From SG8-30 sp963695155 (GTDB lineage Bacteria > Pseudomonadota > Gammaproteobacteria > Steroidobacterales > Steroidobacteraceae), in NCBI GenBank assembly GCA_963695155.1, contig CAVOGD010000001.1, positions 73,786 to 137,785 on the forward strand: DNA of 64,000 nucleotides, written 5' to 3'. The notes beneath the pieces were generated by a model that was not told the origin of the DNA, searched no databases, and saw only the letters and a program-made list of their open reading frames with translations. Position 1 is the stretch's first letter; every line of letters begins with the position of its first letter. Shown here one piece after another: positions 8,519 through 17,536 of this stretch. A program made the position numbers and the translations under genes.

Positions 8519-9472
8519 TCAGGACCGCGACACCAGCATCACCCCCGCGACCGCGATCGCGCCGCCGACCAGCATGCTGGCGGACAGCGGTTCGCCCAGC
8601 AGCAGCACGCCGAAGGTGGCGCCGAACACCGGCACCAGGTTGTTGAAGATCACGGTGCGTGCCGGGCCGAGTTCCTGCACGGCGCGGTAATACCAGACGA
8701 ACGCCACGCCCGTTCCCAGCACGCCGAGGTACAGCACCGCCGCCAGCACCCCGCCCGTCAGCAGCCGTGCGTCCAGCCGGCCCAGGTCCGGCACGGCCAC
8801 GATCGCCAGCATCACGGTGCCGCACAGCGACGCGTAGGCCGAGGCCGCCAGCGGCGTGAGGTTGCCCAGCACCGTGCGCCCGATCAGCGTGTAGGCTGCC
8901 CAGGCGCAGACCGCGCCGAACATCATGAGCTCGCCGGCGCCCACCGCGCCGCTGGCCGGGCCCAGCGGATCGCCGCGCGAGACCACGATCCACACGCCGG
9001 CCAGCGCGACCGCCACACCCAGCCAGCGCCAGCCGCTCAGGCGCTCGCCGAGCAGCCATGACGCCGCGGCGATGGTCACGACCGGGTTGAGCGCCACGAT
9101 CAGCGACGTGCGGCTCGCGGGCAGCCGGCCCAGCGCGCCCAGGAAGAACAGGTTGTAGGCGAAGATGCCGGTCGCGCCGAGCGCGACGACCGCCAGCCAC
9201 TGGCGCCGGTCGAGCCGCGGCAGCCGCCCCTCGAAGACCCACGCCGCCAGCACCAGCGACACGCTGGCGACCAGGAAGCGCAGCAGCGCGCCGACGGTCG
9301 CGGGCAGCGCCAGCGCCAGCACGCGGCCCGCGATGAACGTGCCGCCCCAGATCACCGGCACCGCCGCCAGTCGCAGGAGGGTGCCGCGTCGCGCGCTCGC
9401 CGGACTCGGGTTGCTGCGCAAGGACGGCTCCGCGGCGCGGGCCACGGTGCCCGCCCGGTCATTGGGCCGCAT
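8519..9472 (-). CDS. DMT-superfamily transporter (EamA family)
   Basis: This 317-residue integral membrane protein has about ten hydrophobic segments in two homologous EamA halves (first half from WGGTFIAGRVLALALPA, second from GAVGAGELMMFGAVCAWAAYTLIG). Such proteins usually export amino acids or other small metabolites. The substrate cannot be read from sequence. A longer TTG start at 9496 is possible, and ATG 9472 is preferred. It is convergent with gcdH and divergent from the ThDP enzyme gene. Confidence 0.85.
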   Translation of the reverse strand: MRPNDRAGTVARAAEPSLRSNPSPASARRGTLLRLAAVPVIWGGTFIAGRVLALALPATVGALLRFLVASVSLVLAAWVFEGRLPRLDRRQWLAVVALGATGIFAYNLFFLGALGRLPASRTSLIVALNPVVTIAAASWLLGERLSGWRWLGVAVALAGVWIVVSRGDPLGPASGAVGAGELMMFGAVCAWAAYTLIGRTVLGNLTPLAASAYASLCGTVMLAIVAVPDLGRLDARLLTGGVLAAVLYLGVLGTGVAFVWYYRAVQELGPARTVIFNNLVPVFGATFGVLLLGEPLSASMLVGGAIAVAGVMLVSRS

Positions 9473-9573
9473 TGCGCCGCGTCCGACAAGCGGCAATACA
9501 CCTTATGGGGAGGCGGCGCCGTGGGTTAGCATGCGCCGGCCCAGGACCGACGATGGCAGCCCCGGAGACTCCC

Positions 9574-11311
9574 ATGCAGAAGACCGCCGCCTGGCTGGCG
9601 CGCCATGCACTCGAGCAGATCGGCATCACGCACACCTTCGGCATTCCCGGCGTGCACAACACGGAGCTGTACGACGAGCTGGGGGCCTCGCAGCAGATCA
9701 CGCCCGTGCTGGTGGCGCACGAGGGCGGCGGCGCGTTCATGGCCGACGCCATGAGCCGCACCGGCGCCCCGACCGGGACGCTGCTGATCGTGCCGGCGGC
9801 CGGCGTGACCCATGCCGCCAGCGGCATCGGCGAGGCGTTCCTCGACGGCATCGCGATGCTGGTCATCGCCGGCGGCGTGCGGCGCGACCTCGGCCGCGCC
9901 TACCAGTTGCACGACATGGACCAGCATGCCTTGCTCAAGCCGATCACCAAGGGCACCTGGCGCGTCGAGCGTCATGCCGACGTCGTGCCGGTGATCTACG
10001 AGGCCTACCGCGTCGCGACCAGCGGCGAGCCGGGGCCCGTGTTCGTCGAGATCCCGGTCGAACTGCAGCTGATACCGGGCGACGCCGGCGACATTCCGGA
10101 ATTCGCGGCGCCGCCGGCCGGCGCATCGCGCGCCGGCGAGGCCGACATCGAGCGCGCCGCGGCGCTGCTGCGCCATGCCGCGCGTCCCGGCATCTTCTGC
10201 GGCTGGGGCGCCGTGGACGCCGACCGGCCTGCTCGAGCAACTGGCCGAGCGGCTCGGCGCACCCGTCGCCACCACGCTGCAGGGCCTGTCGGCCTTCCGC
10301 GGCAACCACCCGCTGCACGCCGGCTTTGCGCTGGGGCCGTCGGCCGTGCCCGCCTCGTACAACGCCTTCCGCGATTGCGACTGCCTGCTGGCCGTGGGCA
10401 CGCGCTTCGCCGAGATCGCGACCGGCAGCTACGGCTGCGAGGTGCCCGCCAACCTGATCCACGTGGACATCAACCCGCGCGTGTTCGGCGCCAACTACCC
10501 CGCGGCGGTGGCGCTGGAGGGCGATGCCGGCGCCGTACTGAGGCAACTGCTCGAGCGGCTCGGGCCGGTCGCCGCCGGCGAGGCGCGCCGCGAGCGCGTG
10601 GCCCGGCAGATCGCCGGCGACAAGGCCGCCTACCTGGCGGGCTGGCTCAGCCACGACTCGGGCGGGCGGGTCAACCCGGCGCGCTTCTACGGCGCGCTGC
10701 GCCAGCGGCTTCCCGACGACGCCATCGTGGTCGCCGACGACGGCAACCACACCTTCCTGACGGCCGAGTTGCTGCCGCTGCATGCGCCGCGCACCTTCTT
10801 CTCGCCCTCGGACTTCAACTCCATGGGTTACTGCGTACCCGGCGTGATCGGCGCCAAGCTGGCGCGTCCCGAACGCACGGTCGTCGGCATCGTGGGCGAC
10901 GGCGCCGCCCGCATGACCGGGCTGGAGATGGCGACGGCCGTGGCGCAGGGCCTGGGTGTCGTGTGGTTCGTGTTCAACGACGGCGAGCTCGGCCAGATCG
11001 CGCAGGCGCAGGTGGCGCCGTACAACCGCAAGACCTGCTCGGTACTGCCGGCGCTCGACTTCGAGGGGCTCGCGCGCGCCAACCAGGTCGGCTACGAGCT
11101 CATGGAGAACGACGCGGCGGTGGACGGCGCCATCGGCCGCGCGCTGGCCGCGGCCGCGGCCGGCCGAGCCGTGCTGGTGGACGTGCGCATCGACTACTCG
11201 AAGCGCACGCGGTTCACCGAGGGCACGATCCGCACCAACATCAGGCGCTTCGACTTCGCGATGAAGACGCGCCTGGTGGGCCGTGCGCTGTGGCGGCGCA
11301 TCGGCGGCTGA
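9574..11311 (+). CDS. Thiamine diphosphate-dependent enzyme, acetolactate synthase-like (frameshifted)
   Basis: Two reading frames join to one protein of about 578 residues. The N-terminal part carries the ThDP pyrimidine domain with the catalytic-type glutamate in VAHEGGGAFMADAMSRTG. The C-terminal part has the central domain and the PP domain with GDGAARMTGLEM and FNDG, the ThDP/metal motif. The frame shifts by one base between about 10205 and 10232, inside otherwise conserved sequence, so a sequencing indel is likely. GGAG six bases upstream supports ATG 9574. This could be an acetolactate synthase, a benzoylformate decarboxylase-like or an oxalyl-CoA decarboxylase-like enzyme. The reaction is not decidable here. 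Confidence 0.78.
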
Positions 11312-11392
11312 TGCCACGCGGCACGCGCCGGCGCCGCGCCGGCCCGTGCCGCGCCTGACAGGCCGGGCGCGGTCAGCCGCGCCGCGTGCCGC

Positions 11393-11786
11393 TCAATCCG
11401 AGCCGTTCTCGATGGCGCCGTACCACAGCGCGGTCGTCACCGCGGCCGCCAGCACCGCGACGATCGCCTGCACGAAGTGCTCCACGGTCATCCACGCGAA
11501 GCCCGTGTGCACCCCGGCCACCCCGCGCGCCACGACGATCGCGAGCACGAACCATGGCAGGCTGGGCGCAAAGCCCTTGAGCGTGGCGATGAAGCCGTCG
11601 AACAGGCCGGTCTTCGCGACCCGCGCGGTGCGATGCAGGACCACGAGGCTGATCAGCGTGAAGAGAATGTAGACCGTCGCCCCACTCGCTGCCCGGGCTG
11701 TTGATGTACGACCAGCGGTGCCCGATCCACCACCAGGCGTAGGCGAACACTCCAACCAGAACCCAAGAGACGATCTTCCTGGTCAT
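11393..11786 (-). CDS. Small membrane protein (frameshifted)
   Basis: A protein of about 131 residues with three or four hydrophobic segments (IVSWVLVGVFAYAWWWIGH, TVYILFTLISLVVLH, LPWFVLAIVVARGVAGV, AIVAVLAAAVTTALWYGAI). The N-terminal part with a good GAGGAAG ribosome site (about 11790-11796) is in one frame and the remainder in another. The shift is at about 11680-11690 within a G run, where W-G reads into A-T-V-Y-I. No family recognised. Confidence 0.55.
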
Positions 11787-11965
11787 TGCGCTTCCTCTCG
11801 GTCGCGACTCCTGGCCGAGTCGGGCCGAAAATAGCCAGTCGGCGCTGCAAGCGCAACAAGAACCGCCGCGCCGGGACAAGAAAATGGCGCCGCGAACGGG
11901 GAAGCCGTGCCGGGGCGCCGAAACGAACCCTGTGGGGTTCGCGGGGGAATTGATGCCGCGTGGGG

Positions 11966-12208
11966 TCAGTGCGAGGGGGTCACCTTCTCGAGCTCATAGC
12001 GGATGACCTGGCCGGTCGCGGGATCCCTGACCGGCTTGCCGCGGCGGAAGCAGCGGGTCGGCGCGACCTCCAGCGCCTGCCCGTCCTGCGCATCCATCTG
12101 CTCCATGCGTACCTGGCCCTGGCGATCGCGCAGGATGACCGTTGCCTTCTGCGCGCCGGAGTCGTCGTACCCCGACACGAGCACGGCGAGGACTTCCGTC
12201 TGGTCCAT
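11966..12208 (-). CDS. Conserved-looking small protein of unknown function
   Basis: An 80-residue soluble protein that reads MDQTEVLAVLVSGYDDSG, then a beta-rich segment (KATVILRDRQGQVRMEQMDA) and a C-terminal RYELEKVTPSH. It has no Cys pair or known motif. Alternative in-frame ATGs at 12238 and 12247 would add 10-13 residues, and ribosome sites do not settle the choice. The 150 bases between it and the next gene show no clear element. Confidence 0.45.
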   Translation of the reverse strand: MDQTEVLAVLVSGYDDSGAQKATVILRDRQGQVRMEQMDAQDGQALEVAPTRCFRRGKPVRDPATGQVIRYELEKVTPSH

Positions 12209-12361
12209 GGTGTTTCGCTTGCCGTTTGAACTGGACATGCCCTGCATGAAGCAAGGCCCGTGCCAACACGGAACCCGGCGGGGAATCAGGGGCTTGCGAA
12301 GGCCGGGGCGCGGCGACTGCCGCTGGGCGTCACATTCTGACGCCCGCGGCGGCACCCGTGG

Positions 12362-13034
12362 TCAGCCGCTGACGACGATGCAGTCCACGCCGCGCGCGGC
12401 CAGCGCCGCGCAGATCTCCCGGGCCCGCGGCTCGCTGACCGGACCGGCCTGCAGGCGCCACAGGCTGCGGCCTTCCCGGCTCACCACGTCGACGCGCGGC
12501 GCGAGCGGCCCCAGCAGGTCCGGGTGCTGGCCACGCAGCGCCTGCCAGGCATCGCGGGCCGCCTGCTCGCCCTCGCCGAATGCGCCGAACTGCACGCGAT
12601 AGCCGGCGCCGGCCGCCTCAGCCATCAGCGTCCCCGCCACGGGCGGTGCCGGTTCGACCGCCGGCGCCGGCTGCGTCCTGTGCCGCAGGCTCGACCGCCG
12701 CGCGGGCACGCAGGAACTCGGCGAGCCGCCCGCGCGCGGCATCGCCGTAGCGCCCATCCGGGTGGGCGGCCAGGTACCGCTGGTAGGACTCCGGCGTGTC
12801 GAACCTGAGCGCCCGTTGCCATGCCTGCTGCTCGCGCAGCTCGCCGACGCGCTGGCGGGCCTCGGCAGCGTGCACACCAGCGGGGTGGTCCTCGAGGTAC
12901 GCGCTGTAGGCGGCGTCCGTGTCGGCCTGCCGGGCATCGCGCCAGGCCGCCTCCTGGCGGCTGCAGGCCCCGATGAGCAAGCCTGCCGCCAGCAGCAGCA
13001 GCAGCCAGCCCGCCGGACCCAGTCGTCGCACCAT
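12362..13034 (-). CDS. SPOR-domain lipoprotein (frameshifted)
   Basis: The N-terminal frame gives a lipoprotein signal ending LLIGAC (Cys24), then a helical region with two repeated motifs (YSAYLEDHPAGVHA and YQRYLAAHPDGRYG) resembling tetratricopeptide-like units. The C-terminal frame contains a SPOR domain (YRVQFGAFGEGEQA ... LWRLQAGPVSEPRAREICAAL), which binds denuded septal peptidoglycan glycan strands. The frames join by a one-base shift near 12655-12680 in a CCGGCG repeat. The joined protein (about 224 residues) would be an outer-membrane-anchored division or envelope factor. Confidence 0.7.
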
Positions 13035-13082
13035 GCTCCCGCTCCCTGTCGCCGCCGGCCGTGGCGGCTGCGCCGGCGTCTA

Positions 13083-13088
13083 TATAAT
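13083..13088 (+). promoter_or_regulatory. -10 box of the glycerophosphodiester operon
   Basis: TATAAT, a perfect -10 hexamer, stands alone in GC-rich sequence 32 nt before the proposed GTG start. No good -35 is seen 17 bp upstream, so an activator may be needed. The box overlaps the alternative ATG start at 13087, arguing against that start. Confidence 0.5.
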
Positions 13089-13119
13089 GCACGCGGACGC
13101 ATACCGGGAGACGCCAGTC

Positions 13120-13893
13120 GTGCCGCAGCGATCCTCGCCCCGCAGACCCGCGCCGGAACTGGTGGCGCACCGCGGCAACGCCGGCGACTTCCCCGAGAAC
13201 ACGCTGCCGGCCTTCAAGTCCGCGCTGGACGCCGGAATTCCCTGGGTCGAGCTCGACGTGCAGCTGTCGGCGGACCGCGTGCCGTTCGTCATCCACGACG
13301 CGAGCCTCGAGCGCACCACGCGCGCCAGCGGCGACCTGCGCCTGCTGACGGCGCCGGTGCTGGCCGCGGTGGACGCCGGCGAGCCGTCCCGGTTCGGCGA
13401 GCTGCACCTCGCGACGCCGCTGCCGCGGCTCAGCCAGTTCGCCGCGCTGCTGGCGCAGTACCCCGCGGCGCAGGCGTTCATCGAGCTCAAGCGCGCCAGC
13501 CTGCAGCTGCACGGCCGCGCCCTGTGCATCGACTGCGTGCTCGAAGCCCTGTCGCCGGTGGCGGCGCGCTGCGTGATCATCTCGTTCGACGAACGCGCCG
13601 TGGCGCTGGCGCGCGAGCAGACCGGGCTGCGCATCGGCTGGGTGCTGCGCGACTACAGTGGCGACCAGCTGGCGACCCTCGCCTCGCTCGCGCCGGACTT
13701 CGCCTTCGTCAATTACGAGAAGCTGCCGGACGACCAGGCCCGCCTGCCGGCCGGGCCCTGGCGCTGGGCCGTCTACGAAGTCACGGACGGCCGCCAGGCG
13801 CTGCTCGAGCACGCGCGCGGCGCGGCACTGGTCGAGAGCATGGTGCCGCTGCGGCTGCTCGCGGAACTGCAGGCCCGCGAAGGTCCGCCGTGA
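13120..13893 (+). CDS. Glycerophosphodiester phosphodiesterase
   Basis: Hydrolyses glycerophosphodiesters from phospholipid turnover to glycerol-3-phosphate and an alcohol. GDPD-fold motifs are VAHRGNAGDFPENTLPAF (catalytic His-Arg and the PENT loop), ELDVQLSADRVPFVIHDASL (metal-binding Glu/Asp and second His) and FIELKR. It lacks a signal peptide, so it is probably cytosolic (UgpQ-like). GTG 13120 has GGGAG upstream, and an ATG at 13087 would overlap the promoter -10 box. It overlaps glpD by GTGA. The product feeds directly into the next gene's enzyme. Confidence 0.9.
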   Translation: MPQRSSPRRPAPELVAHRGNAGDFPENTLPAFKSALDAGIPWVELDVQLSADRVPFVIHDASLERTTRASGDLRLLTAPVLAAVDAGEPSRFGELHLATPLPRLSQFAALLAQYPAAQAFIELKRASLQLHGRALCIDCVLEALSPVAARCVIISFDERAVALAREQTGLRIGWVLRDYSGDQLATLASLAPDFAFVNYEKLPDDQARLPAGPWRWAVYEVTDGRQALLEHARGAALVESMVPLRLLAELQAREGPP

Positions 13894-15071
13894 GCGGCCG
13901 CCACGACGTCGTCATCATCGGCGGCGGCATTCATGGCGTCGGCGTGGCGCAGGCCGCGGCGGCCGCCGGCCACTCGGTGCTGCTGCTGGAACGCACCGGC
14001 CTGGCGCACGGCACCTCGAGCCGGTCCAGCAAGCTCATCCACGGCGGGCTGCGCTACCTCGAGAGCGGGCAGTTCGGGCTGGTGCGCGAGAGCCTCGAGG
14101 AGCGTGCGCTGATGCTGCGGCTGGCGCCCGGGCTCGTGACCCTCAAGCCCTTCTTCATACCGGTCTACCCGCAGACGCGACGGCGGCCGTGGCAGCTCGC
14201 GATCGGCCTCACGGCCTATGCCGCGCTCGCCGGCTGCGGCCGCACGGCGCGTTTCGGCCGCCTGCCGCGCAGCCAGTGGCAGCGGCTGGACGGGCTCGAC
14301 ACCGATCGCCTGCAGTGCGTGTACCGTTACTTCGACGCACAGACCGACGATGCGAGGTTGACGGAGGCGGTCATGAACTCCGCCGTCTCGGTGGGCGCGG
14401 AGCTCGCCATGCCGGCCGAGTTCCTGCGCGCCGAAGTCTGCGAAGGCGAGGTCCGCGTCAGCTACCAGGCGGGCGGCCGCACGCTCGAATGCACGGCGCG
14501 CGTGCTGGTCAATGCCGCCGGCCCCTGGGCCCCGCAGGTCAGCCAGCGGGTCGCGCCGGCCCCCGTCATCCCGGCGCTCGACCTGGTGCAGGGTGCGCAC
14601 GTGGTGGTGCGCGGCCGCGTGCAGCGCGGCCTGTACTACGTGGAGAGCCCGGGCGACGGCCGCGCCGTGTTCGTGATGCCGTGGCACAACGGCGTGCTGG
14701 TCGGCACCACCGAGACGGAATTCCGCGGCGACCCGGAGCGGGTGCGGCCGCTGCCCGCCGAGATCGGCTACCTGTGCGACGTGCTGCGCCACTACTTCCC
14801 GGCCTTCCGGGCGCCGGGCGCCTGCCAGGTCATCGAGTCGTTCGCCGGCCTGCGCGTGCTGCCCGCGGCCGGCGGCACGGCCTTTCACCGCCGCCGCGAA
14901 ACGCTGCTGCAGTTCGACGACACGCGGCGGCCGCGCTTCGTCGCCATCTACGGCGGCAAGCTGACCGGCTGGCGCGCCACGGCCGAGCGCCTGCTGCGCC
15001 GGGTCGCGGGGTCATTGCCCGCGCGCCAGGCGCGCGCCGACACCCGCGAACTGCGGCTCGGCCCGTCATGA
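13890..15071 (+). CDS. glpD: FAD-dependent glycerol-3-phosphate dehydrogenase
   Basis: Oxidises glycerol-3-phosphate to dihydroxyacetone phosphate at the membrane, passing electrons to quinone. The 393-residue protein has the Rossmann FAD motif VVIIGGGIHGVGVAQAAA at the N-terminus, the DAO-family SSRSSKLIHGGLRYLE, and a C-terminal GGKLTGWRATAERL. It lacks the roughly 100-residue C-terminal helical domain of E. coli GlpD, a shorter form. GTGA overlap with the diesterase and ATGA overlap with the kinase indicate a coupled operon for lipid head-group salvage. Confidence 0.88.
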   Translation: MSGRHDVVIIGGGIHGVGVAQAAAAAGHSVLLLERTGLAHGTSSRSSKLIHGGLRYLESGQFGLVRESLEERALMLRLAPGLVTLKPFFIPVYPQTRRRPWQLAIGLTAYAALAGCGRTARFGRLPRSQWQRLDGLDTDRLQCVYRYFDAQTDDARLTEAVMNSAVSVGAELAMPAEFLRAEVCEGEVRVSYQAGGRTLECTARVLVNAAGPWAPQVSQRVAPAPVIPALDLVQGAHVVVRGRVQRGLYYVESPGDGRAVFVMPWHNGVLVGTTETEFRGDPERVRPLPAEIGYLCDVLRHYFPAFRAPGACQVIESFAGLRVLPAAGGTAFHRRRETLLQFDDTRRPRFVAIYGGKLTGWRATAERLLRRVAGSLPARQARADTRELRLGPS

Positions 15072-16498
15072 GCGGCGATCCAGGGGTCTTCGTCGCGATC
15101 GACCAGGGCGGCCATGCCAGCCGCGCGGTCGCCTACGACGGCCGCGGCCGGCGCCTGGCCTCGGCCTTCGCGGTCATCTCCACGCACCGCAATGCACTGG
15201 GCCACGTCGAGCACGACGGCGAGGACATCGTGGACAGCGTGCGGACCGCGCTGGACGAACTCGCCGCGCTGGTCCCGCCCGGGCGCTGGGTGGGGGCCGG
15301 CCTGGCCGTGCAGCGCTCGAGCATCGCGTGCTGGGACCGCGCGAGCGGCGCCTTGCTGGCGCCGGTCATCTCCTGGCAGGACCGCCGCCACGCCGCCTGG
15401 CTCGAGGGCCTGCAGCACGAAGCGCCGCGCGTGCATGAACAGACCGGCCTGCCGCTGTCGCCGCATTACGGCGCCAGCAAGCTGCGCTGGTGCCTCGATT
15501 ACGTGGGCGCGGTGCGCGAGGCGCACGCGGCGGGACGCTTGTGCGCCGGCCCGCTCGCCAGCCTGTTGCTGTTCCGGCTGCTGGAGCAACGGCCGTTCCT
15601 CGCCGACGAGGCGAATGCCTCGCGCACGCTGCTGTGGTCGCCGCTCGAGCGGCGCTGGCTGCCCGCGCTGCTCGGGCTGTTCGGGGTGCCGCCGCAGGTG
15701 CTGCCCGGGCTGGTGCCCACGACCTCGCCGTTCGGCACGCTGCGGGTCGGCGCCGCGCGCGTGCCGCTGGTGGTGTGCACCGGCGACCAGTCGGCCGTGC
15801 CCTTCGCGGCGGGCGCGCTGGATGAGCAGGCCGTGTACGTCAACGCCGGCACCGGCGCGTTCGCGCTGCGTCCCCTGCGGACGGCGTTGATCGCGCCGCC
15901 GTTGCTGACCAGCGTGCTGCGCTCCGACGAGGCGCGGGTGGACTTCGTGCTGGAGGGGACGGTCAACGGCGCCGGCAGCGCGTTGCAGTGGTTCGAGGGA
16001 CAGGAAGGCCTGCCGGCCCGGCGGCTGCTGGCGGGACTGGACGCCGCGCCGCCGGACGACGGCGACGTGCCGCTGTTCCTGAACGGCGTGGCGGGGCTCG
16101 GATCGCCGTTCTGGGTACCGGAATTCGAGTCGCGCTGGGAAGGCAAGGGCGAACCGGTCGAGCGCTTCCGCGCGGTGGTCGAGAGCATCGCCTTCCTGCT
16201 GCGCACGAACCTGGACGAGATGGCGGCGCACGCGCCGCGGCCGCGGCGCATCGTGCTGAGCGGCGGACTGGGCGGCAGCGCCTACCTGTGCCGCGCGCTC
16301 GCGGCGCTGGCCGGTGCACCCGTGCACCGGCTGGACGATCCCGAGGCGACCGCCCGCGGCCTGGCCTTCCTGGTGGCGGGCGAACCGTCGGGCTGGGAGC
16401 CGCCGGCGCTGACGGTGCACGAGCCGCGTCGCGACCAGTCCCTGCTGGCCCGCTACCTGAGCTGGCTGGCGGCGCTGCAGCGCGCGCTGCGCGACTGA
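15068..16498 (+). CDS. glpK: FGGY-family carbohydrate kinase, probable glycerol kinase
   Basis: A 476-residue FGGY kinase with N-terminal AIDQGG (phosphate loop 1), VQRSSIACWDR and ISWQDRR typical of glycerol kinases, adenosine-motif VLSGGLGGSAYLCRALA near the C-terminus, and NAGTGAF in the middle. By context it makes glycerol-3-phosphate for glpD. It is somewhat divergent: the usual DQGTTSSRA is DQGGHASRA, so another polyol substrate is possible. It is the last gene of the operon. The minus-strand hydrolase gene ends 4 nt away, convergent. Confidence 0.82.
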   Translation: MSGDPGVFVAIDQGGHASRAVAYDGRGRRLASAFAVISTHRNALGHVEHDGEDIVDSVRTALDELAALVPPGRWVGAGLAVQRSSIACWDRASGALLAPVISWQDRRHAAWLEGLQHEAPRVHEQTGLPLSPHYGASKLRWCLDYVGAVREAHAAGRLCAGPLASLLLFRLLEQRPFLADEANASRTLLWSPLERRWLPALLGLFGVPPQVLPGLVPTTSPFGTLRVGAARVPLVVCTGDQSAVPFAAGALDEQAVYVNAGTGAFALRPLRTALIAPPLLTSVLRSDEARVDFVLEGTVNGAGSALQWFEGQEGLPARRLLAGLDAAPPDDGDVPLFLNGVAGLGSPFWVPEFESRWEGKGEPVERFRAVVESIAFLLRTNLDEMAAHAPRPRRIVLSGGLGGSAYLCRALAALAGAPVHRLDDPEATARGLAFLVAGEPSGWEPPALTVHEPRRDQSLLARYLSWLAALQRALRD

Positions 16499-16501
16499 CG
16501 C

Positions 16502-17536
16502 TCAGTCGCGGCCGAGTTGCGCCAGCACCTCGCGGTCCACCCAGCTGGAGCCACGCAGGCGATCGACGAAGCCGCAGTGCCCGCCGTGGCGGGTCGTGGT
16601 GACGGACAGGGCGGGCACCCTTTTCAGGCGCGCGAGGTCGCGGGCCGGGATCATCGGGTCGTCGAGCGAGAGGATGATGCGGCTGTCCGTGTCCAGCGCC
16701 GCCAGCGCCTCGCCGGTGATCGCGTAGCCGTCCAGGTAGGTCGCGAGATCCGGGTACTCCGTGTAGTCGAGCACCATGCGCTCGGTCATGGCGGTCAGCG
16801 ACCGCTCGCGCGCCAGCGACCCGAAGTCGTAGGCGCCCGGCCACGCCGCCTGCTTGCGGCGCAGCGACCGGCGCCACTTGAACAGGAAGTAGTTGCGGTA
16901 CAGCGCCGGGCCCCGCTCCAGCGCGTCGAGCGTCACCGTCGGGTCGAGCACCGGGCAGACCGCCACGATGCGCCGCAGCCTGAGGCCGGCGGCGCCGGCA
17001 CGCGCGCCGACCCGCAGCGCGAAGTTGCCGCCCAGCGAGAACCCCGCCAGCGACAGCGGGCACGCCGGCGCGAGGCGCTGGATGGCGCCGACCGCGCCCA
17101 CCACCTCCTCGATGCGCCGCGAGTGGAACAGCCCCTCGTTGAGGTGGTGGCTGTCGCCATGGTCGCGCAGGTTGAGCCGCACCACGTCGTAGCCGGCGGT
17201 GAGCGCCGCCTGGCCCAGCGTGCGCAGGTACAGCGAGTCGGCGCTGCCTTCCCAGCCGTGCAGCAGCACGACCGTGGCCTGCGCCGGCGGCCGGCCCAGC
17301 GACGACTGCGTGGCGTGCCACGCCAGCAGCCGCACGCCGTCGCCGCAGTCGAGCACCAGCGGCCGGCTGGCCCCGGCCAGCTGCCTGCTGCGGCGCGCCA
17401 CGCCAGGGTGGCGCAGCGGCAGGCTCGCCAGCGTCGACTGCAGGTGCGGGTTGCGCAGCCACGGCGGCGGCTCGAAAGGCAGCAAGGGCGGGACGGCCTG
17501 CGCCGCCGGCGAGCCTGCCGCAGCGCCTCCGCTCAC
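16502..17536 (-). CDS. YheT-type alpha/beta hydrolase
   Basis: A 344-residue hydrolase of the YheT/EMB8 group. Early motif FEPPPWLRNPHLQSTLASL is characteristic, then VVLLHGWEGSADS (oxyanion region), nucleophile elbow AGFSLGGN, and late SLDDPMIP and RHGGHCGFV supplying the Asp/His candidates. The physiological substrate of the family is not established. The GTG start overlaps the stop of the upstream reductase gene as GTGA, so it is translated from a three-gene minus-strand operon. Confidence 0.85.
   Translation of the reverse strand: MSGGAAAGSPAAQAVPPLLPFEPPPWLRNPHLQSTLASLPLRHPGVARRSRQLAGASRPLVLDCGDGVRLLAWHATQSSLGRPPAQATVVLLHGWEGSADSLYLRTLGQAALTAGYDVVRLNLRDHGDSHHLNEGLFHSRRIEEVVGAVGAIQRLAPACPLSLAGFSLGGNFALRVGARAGAAGLRLRRIVAVCPVLDPTVTLDALERGPALYRNYFLFKWRRSLRRKQAAWPGAYDFGSLARERSLTAMTERMVLDYTEYPDLATYLDGYAITGEALAALDTDSRIILSLDDPMIPARDLARLKRVPALSVTTTRHGGHCGFVDRLRGSSWVDREVLAQLGRD

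Noticed and set aside
11312..11392. Hairpin-rich GC stretch as terminator
   Set aside because: Several GCGCCGGC repeats but no T tract and no single dominant stem.
13087..13119. ATG 13087 as start of the glycerophosphodiesterase
   Set aside because: It lies in the TATAAT box; GTG 13120 has a ribosome site and begins nearer the conserved HRG motif.
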